DNA from: an uncultured Bacilli bacterium
GTDB taxonomy: Bacteria; Bacillota_I; Bacilli_A; RF39; UBA660
Length of the DNA: 37,006 nt
NCBI GenBank assembly: GCA_947623995.1
Contig: CANQIN010000006.1
Coordinates: 1 to 37,006, forward strand
Direction: 5' to 3'
Shown in pieces: positions 8,746 to 18,010 of the stretch. Below the pieces are notes generated by a model. It was not told where the DNA came from, did not search any database, and worked only from the letters and a program-made list of their open reading frames with translations. Both the position numbers and the translations under genes were made by a program. Numbering within the stretch: the stretch's first letter is position 1; every line of letters starts with the position of its first letter.

Positions 8746-9060
8746 ATGAATAATAACTATTTGATACCAGCAAATACGAAAAAGTCAAAATTAATTTTAG
8801 GATTTTTTACTGGAATTGATTTAGCCATTTTTGGAAGTGGATGTGCTATAACTTTGATAATGTTAGTAATCTTTCAAGGAATGAATTTTACTACCGCCTT
8901 AATAGTTATTTTACCAGCTTTGATATCAGGTTTTTTAGTTATCCCTGTTCCGAATTATCATAATGTGTTACAATTAATAACGAATATTGTAACATTTATG
9001 ATGGGAAGAAAAAGGTATTATTGGAAAGGTTGGTGTATGATACATGGCAAAGAAGAATAA
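8746..9060 (+). CDS. PrgI/VirB3-like small membrane protein
   Basis: 104 aa, two central TM helices, directly upstream of and overlapping the VirB4-like ORF, as in PrgI-VirB4 loci of Gram-positive T4SS. Confidence 0.72.
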   Translation: MNNNYLIPANTKKSKLILGFFTGIDLAIFGSGCAITLIMLVIFQGMNFTTALIVILPALISGFLVIPVPNYHNVLQLITNIVTFMMGRKRYYWKGWCMIHGKEE

Positions 9061-9619
9061 AAATGATAAAGAATTATTAAGTAAGTGGAGTGAAGATTGG
9101 GTTCCAATTAAAAATATTTTGAATGGAATGATTGAACTTGAAAGTGGTGAATATGTTACTGGAATTAAAGTAGCACCTCGAAATATTTTTATTTTAGATG
9201 CAGGAACTAGAGATAATGCTATTTATCAATTACAAAATTTTTATAATACAATTAATTATGAATTTTGGTTAGTTGTTGCTGATCGTCCTGTTGATATTCA
9301 AGTTTACTTGTCACAATTACAAATTTTATATAATAATGCTACTAATGCTAATACAAGAAAATTAATAACTCAAGATATTAATAAAGCTAATATGTTTATG
9401 TCTGCTGAATATAATGTTGTTGATACTGAGTATTATATTTTATTTAAAGAAAAGAAAATGGATGTTATTCAAAAACGTTTACATCAAATGATTAGTAATT
9501 TAGCTAATTGTGGATTAAATAGTCAACAAACATCTAATAATGATTTAAGAGTTATTTTAGATAATTTCTTTAATGGAGGAGTAATGACCTCTTATAGTGG
9601 GATGGTGAGTCCAGAATGA
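9044..9619 (+). CDS. VirB4-like ATPase, N-terminal part (split gene)
   Basis: N-terminal region resembling TraE/VirB4 N-domains (WVPIKNILNGMIELESGEYVTGIKVAPRN); ends TGA inside an ATGA overlap with next ORF. Confidence 0.7.
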   Translation: MAKKNKNDKELLSKWSEDWVPIKNILNGMIELESGEYVTGIKVAPRNIFILDAGTRDNAIYQLQNFYNTINYEFWLVVADRPVDIQVYLSQLQILYNNATNANTRKLITQDINKANMFMSAEYNVVDTEYYILFKEKKMDVIQKRLHQMISNLANCGLNSQQTSNNDLRVILDNFFNGGVMTSYSGMVSPE

Positions 9620-11400
9620 ACCTAAAAGCACAGATTGCTCCAAAGGGAGTAGAATTTAAACCAACTGAATTTATGATGAGTGGGAAGTATTGTACCATTT
9701 TAACTGTCGTAAGTTTTCCAAAATTTATTTCTCAAGGCTATTTAGCTAATTTAACTAATCTATCTGGTATTAAAATTGTTGCTAAACATATACCTATTGA
9801 GTTATCAACATTGCAAAGAATGATTAATAAAGAAATTGCCGATTTAAAAAGCCGTTATCAAACGGAAAGAGACCGTACCATTCAAGAGCGAATTAGACAA
9901 GATTATGAATCATTAGAACAATTTATTTCGATGTTAGTGGCTACGCAAGCAAGAATTTTTGACTTTCAATTACATATCTTTATTTCAGCAGATACCAAAG
10001 ATGAATTAAATAGTAAAAAAATGCAAGTTAGAAATTATTTAGATGCTTTAGGTATGCGAGGAATTTCTTTAATGTTTGAGCAAGAAAAAGTCATTAAATC
10101 AATGTTACCAATTTTCCCCAAACAAGATATTGAAGAACGAGTAGGAGCGCCTATTCCATCTGTTACCATCGCGGCTATGTATCCATTTATTTTTGATAGT
10201 ATTAAAGACCCAGGAAATAGTACTTTATTTGGTGTTGATTTTTCAGGAGGAGTTGTCTTATTTAACCAATTCTTATATCAGATTAAAAAAGAGCATAACC
10301 GTAATAATGCCAATATGATTATTTTAGGTACTACTGGTTCAGGTAAATCAACCGCAGCTAAATTATTACTTAGAAGTCACATTAGAAATGAATATAAAAT
10401 TGTCTGTGTTGACCCTGAAGGAGAATTAAAAGATATGGCTACTAATATGGGTGGAGACTTCTTAGACCTTGGTAAAGGTGGCGATTTTGGAATGGTAAAT
10501 CCATTAGAAATCGTTATTGATGCTGATGAAGAAGAAATAAATCAAGGCTTAGGTTATACCGTTTTAACTAGAACTTTACAACAATTAAAAGCTTTTATGA
10601 AATATTATTCACCTGATATTGAAGAAGATGTCCTAACCATGTTTACGGAAGTAGTAACTGATACTTATAAACGTTATAAGATTGATTATGATACAGACTA
10701 TACTAAATTTACTAGTGCTGATTATCCAACATTTGACGATGTCTATGCTACGATAAAAGGAAGACTTTTATCAATGACTGAGCGTACTCATGAACGAGAT
10801 GTAATGGAAAGACTTGAACTTAAAGTTAGACCATTAGTTAAAGAATTACGTTATTATTTTACAGGACATACAACTCTAGATATTAATAGTGATTTTATTG
10901 TATTTAATATAAAAGAATTAATGAATGCAGATGAAAATGTAAGAAATGCTTTGTTCTTTAATGTTTTAAAATATGCATGGGGTCTATGTTTAGATCCAAG
11001 TGTTAATACAGTTATGTATGTTGATGAAGCCCATGTTCTTTTATCAACTAAAAATGAATTAGGTGCTGAGTTCTTAGCTCAAATTCAAAGACGAAGTCGT
11101 AAGTATAATACGGGAACAATTATAGTTACTCAGCAACCTACTGACTTTGCCGCTCCAAGTGTAATTACTCATGGTAAAGCTATTTTTGATAATGCCGCAT
11201 ACTATCTAGTAATGGGCTTAAGAAAACAAGCTATTGATGATTTATCAAAATTAATTGACTTAAATGAAAGTGAAAAAGAAAGTATTAAATACTATAATCA
11301 AGGAGAAGCCTTATTTGTCTGTGGAAATAGAAGAATGAGAATTAATGTTATTGTAACTCAAGATGAATTAGATTCCTTTGGTTCTGGTGGTGGATTATAG
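9616..11400 (+). CDS. VirB4-like T4SS ATPase, main part
   Basis: Walker A GTTGSGKST; Walker B-like TVMYVDEAHVLL; RRSRKYNTGTIIVTQQPTDF typical of VirB4/TraC ATPases. Confidence 0.9.
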   Translation: MNLKAQIAPKGVEFKPTEFMMSGKYCTILTVVSFPKFISQGYLANLTNLSGIKIVAKHIPIELSTLQRMINKEIADLKSRYQTERDRTIQERIRQDYESLEQFISMLVATQARIFDFQLHIFISADTKDELNSKKMQVRNYLDALGMRGISLMFEQEKVIKSMLPIFPKQDIEERVGAPIPSVTIAAMYPFIFDSIKDPGNSTLFGVDFSGGVVLFNQFLYQIKKEHNRNNANMIILGTTGSGKSTAAKLLLRSHIRNEYKIVCVDPEGELKDMATNMGGDFLDLGKGGDFGMVNPLEIVIDADEEEINQGLGYTVLTRTLQQLKAFMKYYSPDIEEDVLTMFTEVVTDTYKRYKIDYDTDYTKFTSADYPTFDDVYATIKGRLLSMTERTHERDVMERLELKVRPLVKELRYYFTGHTTLDINSDFIVFNIKELMNADENVRNALFFNVLKYAWGLCLDPSVNTVMYVDEAHVLLSTKNELGAEFLAQIQRRSRKYNTGTIIVTQQPTDFAAPSVITHGKAIFDNAAYYLVMGLRKQAIDDLSKLIDLNESEKESIKYYNQGEALFVCGNRRMRINVIVTQDELDSFGSGGGL

Positions 11401-11446
11401 TTTGACATCAATTGCTTTTTTCGTTAAAATACGTTTAAAGTTAAAG

Positions 11447-11472
11447 AAAAAAAGGTGGTATACGCCTTTTTT
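11447..11472 (+). terminator. Rho-independent terminator between T4SS-like cluster and gltX
   Basis: AAAAAAGGTG-GTATA-CGCCTTTTTT with one G-T pair. Confidence 0.65.
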
Positions 11473-11492
11473 ATTATAAGGAGGATTAAGTT

Positions 11493-13139
11493 ATGAATGA
11501 AAAATTAGTAGAAAGATTATTGCCAGGCTTAACACATGACATAGATTATTATGAAAATATGTATCCTAAAAGAGATTTACCAGATAATGCTATTGTAACA
11601 AGATTTGCTCCAAGTCCAACCGGTTTTGTTCACTTAGGCAATTTATTTATGCTTTCTATAGCAAGAAAAATGGCTAGACAAACTAATGGAATTTTTTATA
11701 TGCGTATCGAAGATACTGATCAAGAAAGATTAGTAGAAAATGGCATTAGTAAAATTATTGAAGCTGTAAGAGAATTTGGTTTTAATTTTGATGAAGGTCC
11801 AATAAACGAAGAGGAAGAAGTTGGAAGTTATGGACCATATATTCAAAGTAAGAGAAAAGAAATATATCAAACTTATGCTAAAGAACTATTACTTAAAGGT
11901 CTTGCTTATCCAGATTTTACAACTAAAGAAGAGTTAGATATGATCAGAAGTGAACAAGAAAAAAGTAAAAGAAGAATTGGCTATTATGGTAAATGGGCGA
12001 GAAGTAGATTTTTGTCTGAAGAAGAAATTATTAAAAAATTAGATGAAGGAAAACCTTATATTATTCGATTAAGAAATAATGGTGATTTTAATAATAAAAT
12101 TGTTGTAATGGATGCAATTAGAGGAAAATTAGAATTACCAGAAGATGATATTGACCAAGTTCTAATTAAAAATGATGGTCTTCCAACCTATCATTTTGCC
12201 CATGTAATAGATGACCATTTAATGCATACAACTCATGTTATAAGAGATGATAGTTGGTTAAGTAGTCTTCCTATTCATGTTAATTTATTTAAAATATTAG
12301 GATTTGAATTGCCAATCTATGCTCATTTTTCACCATTAAATAAAAAAGATGGTGAGACAATTAGAAAATTATCTAAAAGAAAAGACCCTGAACTTGCAGT
12401 AAGTTATTATCATGAAATGGGTATTCCCAGTGAAGCTTTAATGCTTTATTTGGCAACTGTTACTAATTCTAATTTTGAAGAATGGTATTTAGCTCATGAA
12501 AATGAAGATATTGATAACTTTACAATGAGTTTTAATAAAGTAGGAATATCTGGGACAATTTTTGATATGGAAAAATTATTAAGTATTTCGAAAAATATTT
12601 TAAGTAAAATTACGGCTTTACAAATGTATGATAAAACATTAGAATGGGCTAGAAAATATGATGAAGAGTTTGCTTGCATTTTAGAAAAAAATCAAGATTT
12701 AGCAGTTAAAACTTTTAATATTGAAAGAAATTCCGTTAAGCCTCGTAAAGATTTTGCCATGTTTAGTGAAGTAAAACAAGGAATTTATTATATGTTTGAA
12801 GAATTATTTAAAAATGAAAACTATGAATGGCAAAAAATAAATGATATAAATGAAATTAAGAATATTTTAGATGTCTATTTAAATAAATATTATGATCCAA
12901 ATGATAATGAAGAAGAATGGTTTAATAAAATGAAAGAAATGTGTGATGAATTAGGATATGCTAGCAATATGAAAGAATATAAACAAAATCCTGAAAAGTT
13001 TAAAGGTAATGTTGCCGATGTTTCAACAGTAATAAGAGTTGCCCTAACAACTAAATCTAGAACTCCTAATTTATATAATATTATGCAAATTCTAGGATTA
13101 GAAACGATTAAAAAACGTTTTGAATTAGTAGATGAATAA
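11493..13139 (+). CDS. gltX: Glutamate--tRNA ligase
   Basis: RFAPSPTGFVHLGNL (HIGH-type motif), KLSKRKD (KMSKS-type motif), YLATVTN; AAGGAGG RBS. Confidence 0.93.
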   Translation: MNEKLVERLLPGLTHDIDYYENMYPKRDLPDNAIVTRFAPSPTGFVHLGNLFMLSIARKMARQTNGIFYMRIEDTDQERLVENGISKIIEAVREFGFNFDEGPINEEEEVGSYGPYIQSKRKEIYQTYAKELLLKGLAYPDFTTKEELDMIRSEQEKSKRRIGYYGKWARSRFLSEEEIIKKLDEGKPYIIRLRNNGDFNNKIVVMDAIRGKLELPEDDIDQVLIKNDGLPTYHFAHVIDDHLMHTTHVIRDDSWLSSLPIHVNLFKILGFELPIYAHFSPLNKKDGETIRKLSKRKDPELAVSYYHEMGIPSEALMLYLATVTNSNFEEWYLAHENEDIDNFTMSFNKVGISGTIFDMEKLLSISKNILSKITALQMYDKTLEWARKYDEEFACILEKNQDLAVKTFNIERNSVKPRKDFAMFSEVKQGIYYMFEELFKNENYEWQKINDINEIKNILDVYLNKYYDPNDNEEEWFNKMKEMCDELGYASNMKEYKQNPEKFKGNVADVSTVIRVALTTKSRTPNLYNIMQILGLETIKKRFELVDE

Positions 13140-13497
13140 AGAATTAATTTCTAAAAAACTAGAAGAATTAAATAAATCTTCTTTTAGGGCTAGTTTTCAT
13201 TTAAAAGAAAAAGATAAAGTTTATTTAAAAGAAAAAGGTTTTAAAGAAATTGAAAACCATGCTAGAAATTTTATAGCTAATCGTTTAGCGCCTCAAAATC
13301 CTTTAAATGATGGTAGTCAAACACCAATGAGAGGACATCCAGTTTTTATTGCTCAGCATGCTACTGCGACATGTTGTAGAAGTTGTTTATATAAGTGGCA
13401 TCATATTTCTAAAAATAAAGAATTAACTAAAAATGAACAAAATTATATTGTTAGTATAATTATGGCTTGGTTAGTAAAAAAAATGACAAGAAATTGA
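13132..13497 (+). CDS. DUF4186-like protein
   Basis: SFRASFHLKEKDKVYLKEKG...RLAPQNPLNDGSQTPMRGHPVFIAQHATATCCRSCLYKWHHI; overlaps the gltX end. Confidence 0.75.
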   Translation: MNKELISKKLEELNKSSFRASFHLKEKDKVYLKEKGFKEIENHARNFIANRLAPQNPLNDGSQTPMRGHPVFIAQHATATCCRSCLYKWHHISKNKELTKNEQNYIVSIIMAWLVKKMTRN

Positions 13498-13535
13498 CGT
13501 TTTTTTACAAATATTCCATAACAATTTTGCAAAAC

Positions 13536-13564
13536 TTTACATTCCTATGATTATTTGTTATAAT
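13536..13564 (+). promoter_or_regulatory. Putative sigma-A promoter
   Basis: TTTACA-N17-TATAAT upstream of the ORF at 13590. Confidence 0.55.
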
Positions 13565-13589
13565 ATTTTTGCGAAAGGGATGTTTTTAT

Positions 13590-13931
13590 ATGAATGAAGA
13601 AAGAGAATTTGAAATTGAAAAAATTGAAAATACAAATGATAAAGAGGCACTAATAGCTATGGCTGTAATTGCAGGGGTATCAGCTCTTGGAATAGCTTTA
13701 CCTATTTTAAATGCCACTAATCCTGATATGCAATTAATAGAGAGTTTAAAACAACTTGATATATTTGGAAATAAAACAGGATTTGAATGGGTTATAAATG
13801 GAATAGGGGCAATTTCAGCAACCAACTTTGTTATCGCAGCTAGAGCAGTTTTAAAAGAATTACTTAAAAAAGTTAAAATTATTAAAGATGAAAAGTTACT
13901 ATGCTTTGATGAAATGGGGATGGAAAGATGA
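13590..13931 (+). CDS. Small membrane-associated protein of unknown function
   Basis: ORF with hydrophobic segment; ATG at 13590 preferred over upstream start at 13569 (GAAAGGGATG RBS region). Confidence 0.6.
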   Translation: MNEEREFEIEKIENTNDKEALIAMAVIAGVSALGIALPILNATNPDMQLIESLKQLDIFGNKTGFEWVINGIGAISATNFVIAARAVLKELLKKVKIIKDEKLLCFDEMGMER

Positions 13932-14185
13932 ATATAAATGTTAAAGATCTTCTAACTCTTAATGATAATAATAAATATGTAGTAGTTAGCAAAATTGAAA
14001 TATCCGATAAAATTTATTTCTACCTAGTTGATATTAATAATTATGAAAATGTTTTAATTTGTTATTTAGAAAATAATAAATTAAAAGAAGTAACAGATGA
14101 AGAATTAGTAAAACAACTTATTAAAGTTTTTTCTGCTGAATTAAAAGATGATATTAAAAATATTATAGATTCTATAAATAATTAA
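13928..14185 (+). CDS. Small protein, possibly DUF1292-like
   Basis: ATGA overlap with previous gene; weak resemblance to ORF 17767-18006 (YVVxxK...YxYL...ENxLxxYxxN). Confidence 0.5.
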   Translation: MNINVKDLLTLNDNNKYVVVSKIEISDKIYFYLVDINNYENVLICYLENNKLKEVTDEELVKQLIKVFSAELKDDIKNIIDSINN

Positions 14186-14234
14186 AAAGAATTTATGGAA
14201 GTTTAGATAAAATTAAATCCATAAATTCTTTTTT
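14178..14234. repeat. 57-bp direct repeat, copy 1 (fragment of phosphomutase 3' end)
   Basis: 55/57 identical by eye to 15675-15731; minus strand encodes KKEFMDLILSKLP*, matching the phosphomutase C-terminus. Confidence 0.85.
14184..14234. terminator. Bidirectional terminator-like palindrome (copy 1), overlaps stop of the preceding ORF
   Basis: AAAAAGAATTTATGGA...TCCATAAATTCTTTTT: 16-bp perfect stem, 18-nt loop. Confidence 0.65.
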
Positions 14235-14297
14235 AGTTTACTTACAATATTTTTAATATAATTTTTGCTTAAAGAGTTAAGCATTTAAACTTCAATA

Positions 14298-14326
14298 TTG
14301 ACAATGCCAAATAATTTATGGATAAT
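14298..14326 (+). promoter_or_regulatory. Putative sigma-A promoter of surface protein gene
   Basis: TTGACA-N17-GATAAT; small palindrome TGCTTAA-AGAG-TTAAGCA just upstream at 14266-14283. Confidence 0.5.
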
Positions 14327-14351
14327 TAAAAAATAAAAAAGTGAGATAAAG

Positions 14352-15662
14352 ATGAAAGTAAAAATTATATTTAAAAAAATAATAATTATAAGTTTAGTCA
14401 TTATTTTATGCCTATTAACAATAATTTATAAAAACAATAATTCATATAATAATAATGTTTACTTTGCCTTTTATAAAGAAAATGAAAAATTAGAAAGTAT
14501 GCCAGAAAAAGATAATTTAGAGGATTTAGTGTTTAGTTATGGAAATTGCAATAATGGAGCGAGTATTGAATGGGATGATGAAGCATGGGCGCCTTTAGTA
14601 AAAAATTTAATCAAAAGTAAAACTAAATGTAATATTCACTTTAGAAAATCTTCTGGAATTGAATATATTAAAAATTTAGCTAAAACTTCATCTTCATTAA
14701 CATGGGATGGTAAAAAGACTGTAGGTATTTATGGGACAAATGATAATAATTTAAGATACATTGGGTCTAATCCAAATAATTATGTATTATTTAATAATGA
14801 ACTTTGGCGAATAATAGGAGTAATGAAGGTAAAAACAGATAATAATAATGTTGAAGAAAGAATAAAATTAATAAGGAAAGATGGTACAAGCGGTCAAAAA
14901 GATTTTGGACAATATAGTTGGGATAGTAAATCAAGTGGAAGTGGAAGTTCTGATAATGATTTGGGAAGTAATGATTGGACTGATAGTCAATTAAAAGATA
15001 TGTTAAATGGGATCTATTTAAATAGTGAAATTGGCGATTGTTATAAATCTAATCCAACTACTGTAAGTACTAAAACAAATTGCGATTTTACTGGTAATGG
15101 TTTAGAACCTAAAGGGTTAAATAAAGAATCTCAAGATATGATTGACTCTGATATAAAATGGAATCTAGGAGGTTGTGATAATACTAAAATAACTGTAAAT
15201 GAAATGTATGAAAATGAAAGAAGTAATAATGTTAATAGCAATAGACCAACAGAATGGTCGAAAGCAAATGATCAAAAATATCATAATGGTGTTGGATTAA
15301 TGTATTATAGCGATTATAGATATGCAACTGATGGAGGAACCATAGGAAGAGAAAAATGTTTAAGCCTGTTACTGGATATTAGTGAAGAAAGTTGGTACAT
15401 TTCTAAGTATAGAATCGAATGTGAAGGAAATGATTGGTTAAAGCCTAATAGATATGAATGGACTTTATCACATAATTTAACATACTCTTATCGAGCTATT
15501 TACATTTCTAATACTGATATAGGGTATAATCTTTGGGTTAGTTATACATTAGGTGTACAACCAACAATTTATCTGAAATCGTCTATTAAAATTCTTTCCA
15601 ATCCAAATCCAGAGTTAGAATATGGTACCATAGATAATCCTTTTCAATTAGGATATGTTTAG
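14352..15662 (+). CDS. Membrane-anchored surface protein, paralogue of 18011-19603
   Basis: N-terminal TM; shares RYIGSNPNNYVLFNNELWRIIGV, QKDFGQYSWD, LKDMLNGIYLNSEIG, PKGL, TIYLKSSIKI...NPxxEYGTIDNPFQL with ORFs at 18011/19403. Confidence 0.75.
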   Translation: MKVKIIFKKIIIISLVIILCLLTIIYKNNNSYNNNVYFAFYKENEKLESMPEKDNLEDLVFSYGNCNNGASIEWDDEAWAPLVKNLIKSKTKCNIHFRKSSGIEYIKNLAKTSSSLTWDGKKTVGIYGTNDNNLRYIGSNPNNYVLFNNELWRIIGVMKVKTDNNNVEERIKLIRKDGTSGQKDFGQYSWDSKSSGSGSSDNDLGSNDWTDSQLKDMLNGIYLNSEIGDCYKSNPTTVSTKTNCDFTGNGLEPKGLNKESQDMIDSDIKWNLGGCDNTKITVNEMYENERSNNVNSNRPTEWSKANDQKYHNGVGLMYYSDYRYATDGGTIGREKCLSLLLDISEESWYISKYRIECEGNDWLKPNRYEWTLSHNLTYSYRAIYISNTDIGYNLWVSYTLGVQPTIYLKSSIKILSNPNPELEYGTIDNPFQLGYV

Positions 15663-15674
15663 TATAGTTTAAGT

Positions 15675-15731
15675 ATAATTAAAAAGAATTTACGGAAGTT
15701 TAGATAAAACTAAATCCATAAATTCTTTTTT
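15675..15731. repeat. 57-bp direct repeat, copy 2 (native phosphomutase 3' end)
   Basis: See copy 1; overlaps stop codon and last 13 codons of the phosphomutase. Confidence 0.85.
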
Positions 15732-17048
15732 TATTGCTTCTAATTTTTCATTAGTTTTGGCTTCAAATCTTACGGTAATATTTGGACCAGTATTACTAAC
15801 CCTAATTAAACCCCAACCATTATTAGCATTAAATCTAATACCATCAATATCAGTATATTCTAAATTTTTAGCAATTATTTCTTGTTTAACCATGTCTACA
15901 ACCTTAAATTTTTCATCATTACTACAAGGTATTTTTATTTCTGGGGTTGAGTAATATTTAGGAATGTCAGCTAATATTTCTGATAAAGTTTGATTAGTTT
16001 TAGATAATATTTCTAAAATTCTTAAACCATCATAAATTGCACTACAAATTTCAGGACCTCGATCATTAAAGAAAATATGACCAGATAATTCGCCACCTAA
16101 TAAAATATTATTTTCTTTAGTAGCGCTTTGTGTAAAACTAGTTCCAGTTCGATTCATATAAATCTTACCACCTAATTTTTCTACTTCATCAATTAAAGAT
16201 TTTGAACATTTTACATCACATAAAATAGTTTTATTTTTAAAATCATTTATTAAAGCTTTAACGGCTACGATCATAATTTTATCAGCCATAATAAAGTTTC
16301 CTAATTCATCAATCATCCCAAGACGGTCACCATCACCATCATAAGCAATTCCACAATCAGCATGAACTTCTAAAACTTTTTTCTTTAACATTTCCATATT
16401 TTCTTCAACAGCAGGATCGGGATGATGATTGGGAAAAGTTCCATCATTTTCATCACAAATATAAGTTACATCAAGATTAGGAAATAATTTCATGGCATCT
16501 TTAACAATCGTAGTTGTAACACCGTTACCAGGATCGATAACTACTTTTAATTTTTTATCATTCATTAAAACATTTTCATTTAAATATTTTAAATATTCAT
16601 CTTTTATATCTCTTTCTTCATAAAGACCATGACCTTTTAAGAATTTTCCTTTATAAGTATAGTCTTTAAAATCAGTAATCATCTTGCCTCGAGCATTAGA
16701 TAAAGGATCAAAAGAGAATTTAAAACCATTATCATTTTTAGGATTATGACTTGCTGTAACCATTATGCCATAAGTATTTTCTATATGTCTGGTTAAATAA
16801 TGCATTGGAGTAGTTATCATTCCATAATTAATAACATTAATTCCTGAATCCAATAAACCTTTTATTAAAGATTTAGTTAAGCTTGGACTAGATAAGCGAT
16901 TGTCATAACCAACAACACACTTTTTCTTATCACAAAATTCTTGAAGGTAAGAACCATAACTTAAACCAATAGTATATGCTCCCTCTTCATTTATTTCACT
17001 TGGATAAATTCCTCTAATATCATAAGCTTTAAAAATACTATCTTTCAT
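15690..17048 (-). CDS. Phosphomannomutase/phosphoglucomutase family protein
   Basis: TASHNPKNDNGFKF (active-site Ser), DGDGDRLG metal-binding loop, GGELSGH, RVSNTGPNITVRFEA phosphate-binding loop. Confidence 0.93.
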   Translation of the reverse strand: MKDSIFKAYDIRGIYPSEINEEGAYTIGLSYGSYLQEFCDKKKCVVGYDNRLSSPSLTKSLIKGLLDSGINVINYGMITTPMHYLTRHIENTYGIMVTASHNPKNDNGFKFSFDPLSNARGKMITDFKDYTYKGKFLKGHGLYEERDIKDEYLKYLNENVLMNDKKLKVVIDPGNGVTTTIVKDAMKLFPNLDVTYICDENDGTFPNHHPDPAVEENMEMLKKKVLEVHADCGIAYDGDGDRLGMIDELGNFIMADKIMIVAVKALINDFKNKTILCDVKCSKSLIDEVEKLGGKIYMNRTGTSFTQSATKENNILLGGELSGHIFFNDRGPEICSAIYDGLRILEILSKTNQTLSEILADIPKYYSTPEIKIPCSNDEKFKVVDMVKQEIIAKNLEYTDIDGIRFNANNGWGLIRVSNTGPNITVRFEAKTNEKLEAIKKEFMDLVLSKLP

Positions 17049-17120
17049 TATTAACCCCTTTTCTATTTATAAATATATGATAACATAAAGTAAAGTAAAT
17101 ATAAATTTTAAAAACTTAGA

Positions 17121-17149
17121 TTGACACTTTTTTAAAAAACAGGTATGAT
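17121..17149 (+). promoter_or_regulatory. Putative sigma-A promoter
   Basis: TTGACA-N17-TATGAT. Confidence 0.6.
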
Positions 17150-17167
17150 TAAAATAGAAGAGGATAA

Positions 17168-17770
17168 GTGAAAAATATGGATGAAAAAGATTTAGAAATT
17201 AAACAAAAGATAGAAGATCGTAAATTAAAAAATGCGATTGTAAAATCAATTAGAAAAAGTCAAATAGAAGGATTTATGATTAAGTCTGCTATTGCAGCTA
17301 TAACAGCAATGTATGCAGCTAATGCTTATGCAATGACTGCTAATTTAGGAGAACAACATGATCGTAAAAAAGCCATGAAAAGTGTTATTGAACAAGATTG
17401 GACAACTTTAACTGATAAGAATAATCGTTATGAAGGATTATTAGATGAACAAGGTTATCCTAGAGGTTGGGGATATAATCATCAAAATATTGCTTCCAAA
17501 ATTAATGAATACTATGCTTTAAGTAAAGATTTAGGTGATATTCATTTAGCTGATATTGCTGATTTAATTGAATATGATGAAAATAATCAAAATATTGATA
17601 AAGTATTTAATTGGATAGATGATAATTATGTTGGTGAAGCTAAAAATTTTATAGAATACTATCAAAGTTTAGGCTTTCAAAGTGAAGAAGAATATTATCA
17701 AGCAATGATTGATTTAAATTATGAAAAAACATTAGAAGAACAAGAAGGGGTTGGAGGTCCAAAATTATGA
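17168..17770 (+). CDS. Unknown protein with N-terminal hydrophobic segment
   Basis: ORF with upstream AAGAGG RBS; start GTG 17168 or ATG 17177. Confidence 0.65.
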   Translation: MKNMDEKDLEIKQKIEDRKLKNAIVKSIRKSQIEGFMIKSAIAAITAMYAANAYAMTANLGEQHDRKKAMKSVIEQDWTTLTDKNNRYEGLLDEQGYPRGWGYNHQNIASKINEYYALSKDLGDIHLADIADLIEYDENNQNIDKVFNWIDDNYVGEAKNFIEYYQSLGFQSEEEYYQAMIDLNYEKTLEEQEGVGGPKL

Positions 17771-18006
17771 ATGATGAAATAACAGTTATGACAATCGATG
17801 ATAAAGATTATGTTGTATTAGAAAAAATATTAAAAGATGTTCATGAATATTTAATTTTATTTGAAGAAGAAAATCCTAAAAATATTTTATTAGTAGAATA
17901 TTATAAAAATGCTAGTCAAATAGAAGAAATAGAAAATAAAGATTTAAAAATTATGATATTAGAAGAATTTTTCAAAAGACATCCTGATTTAAAACAAGGT
18001 ATTTAG
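17767..18006 (+). CDS. Small protein, DUF1292-like
   Basis: ATGA overlap with previous gene; MTIDDKDYVVLEKI...EYLILFEEENPKNILLVEYYKN. Confidence 0.55.
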   Translation: MNDEITVMTIDDKDYVVLEKILKDVHEYLILFEEENPKNILLVEYYKNASQIEEIENKDLKIMILEEFFKRHPDLKQGI

Positions 18007-18010
18007 AAAG

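Noticed and set aside
1-11400. Integrative conjugative element
   Set aside because: No integrase, relaxase, coupling protein or flanking att repeats in the window, and housekeeping genes lie within the cluster.
11400-11493. T-box riboswitch upstream of gltX
   Set aside because: Leader is too short and has no recognisable T-box sequence; a simple terminator hairpin explains it.
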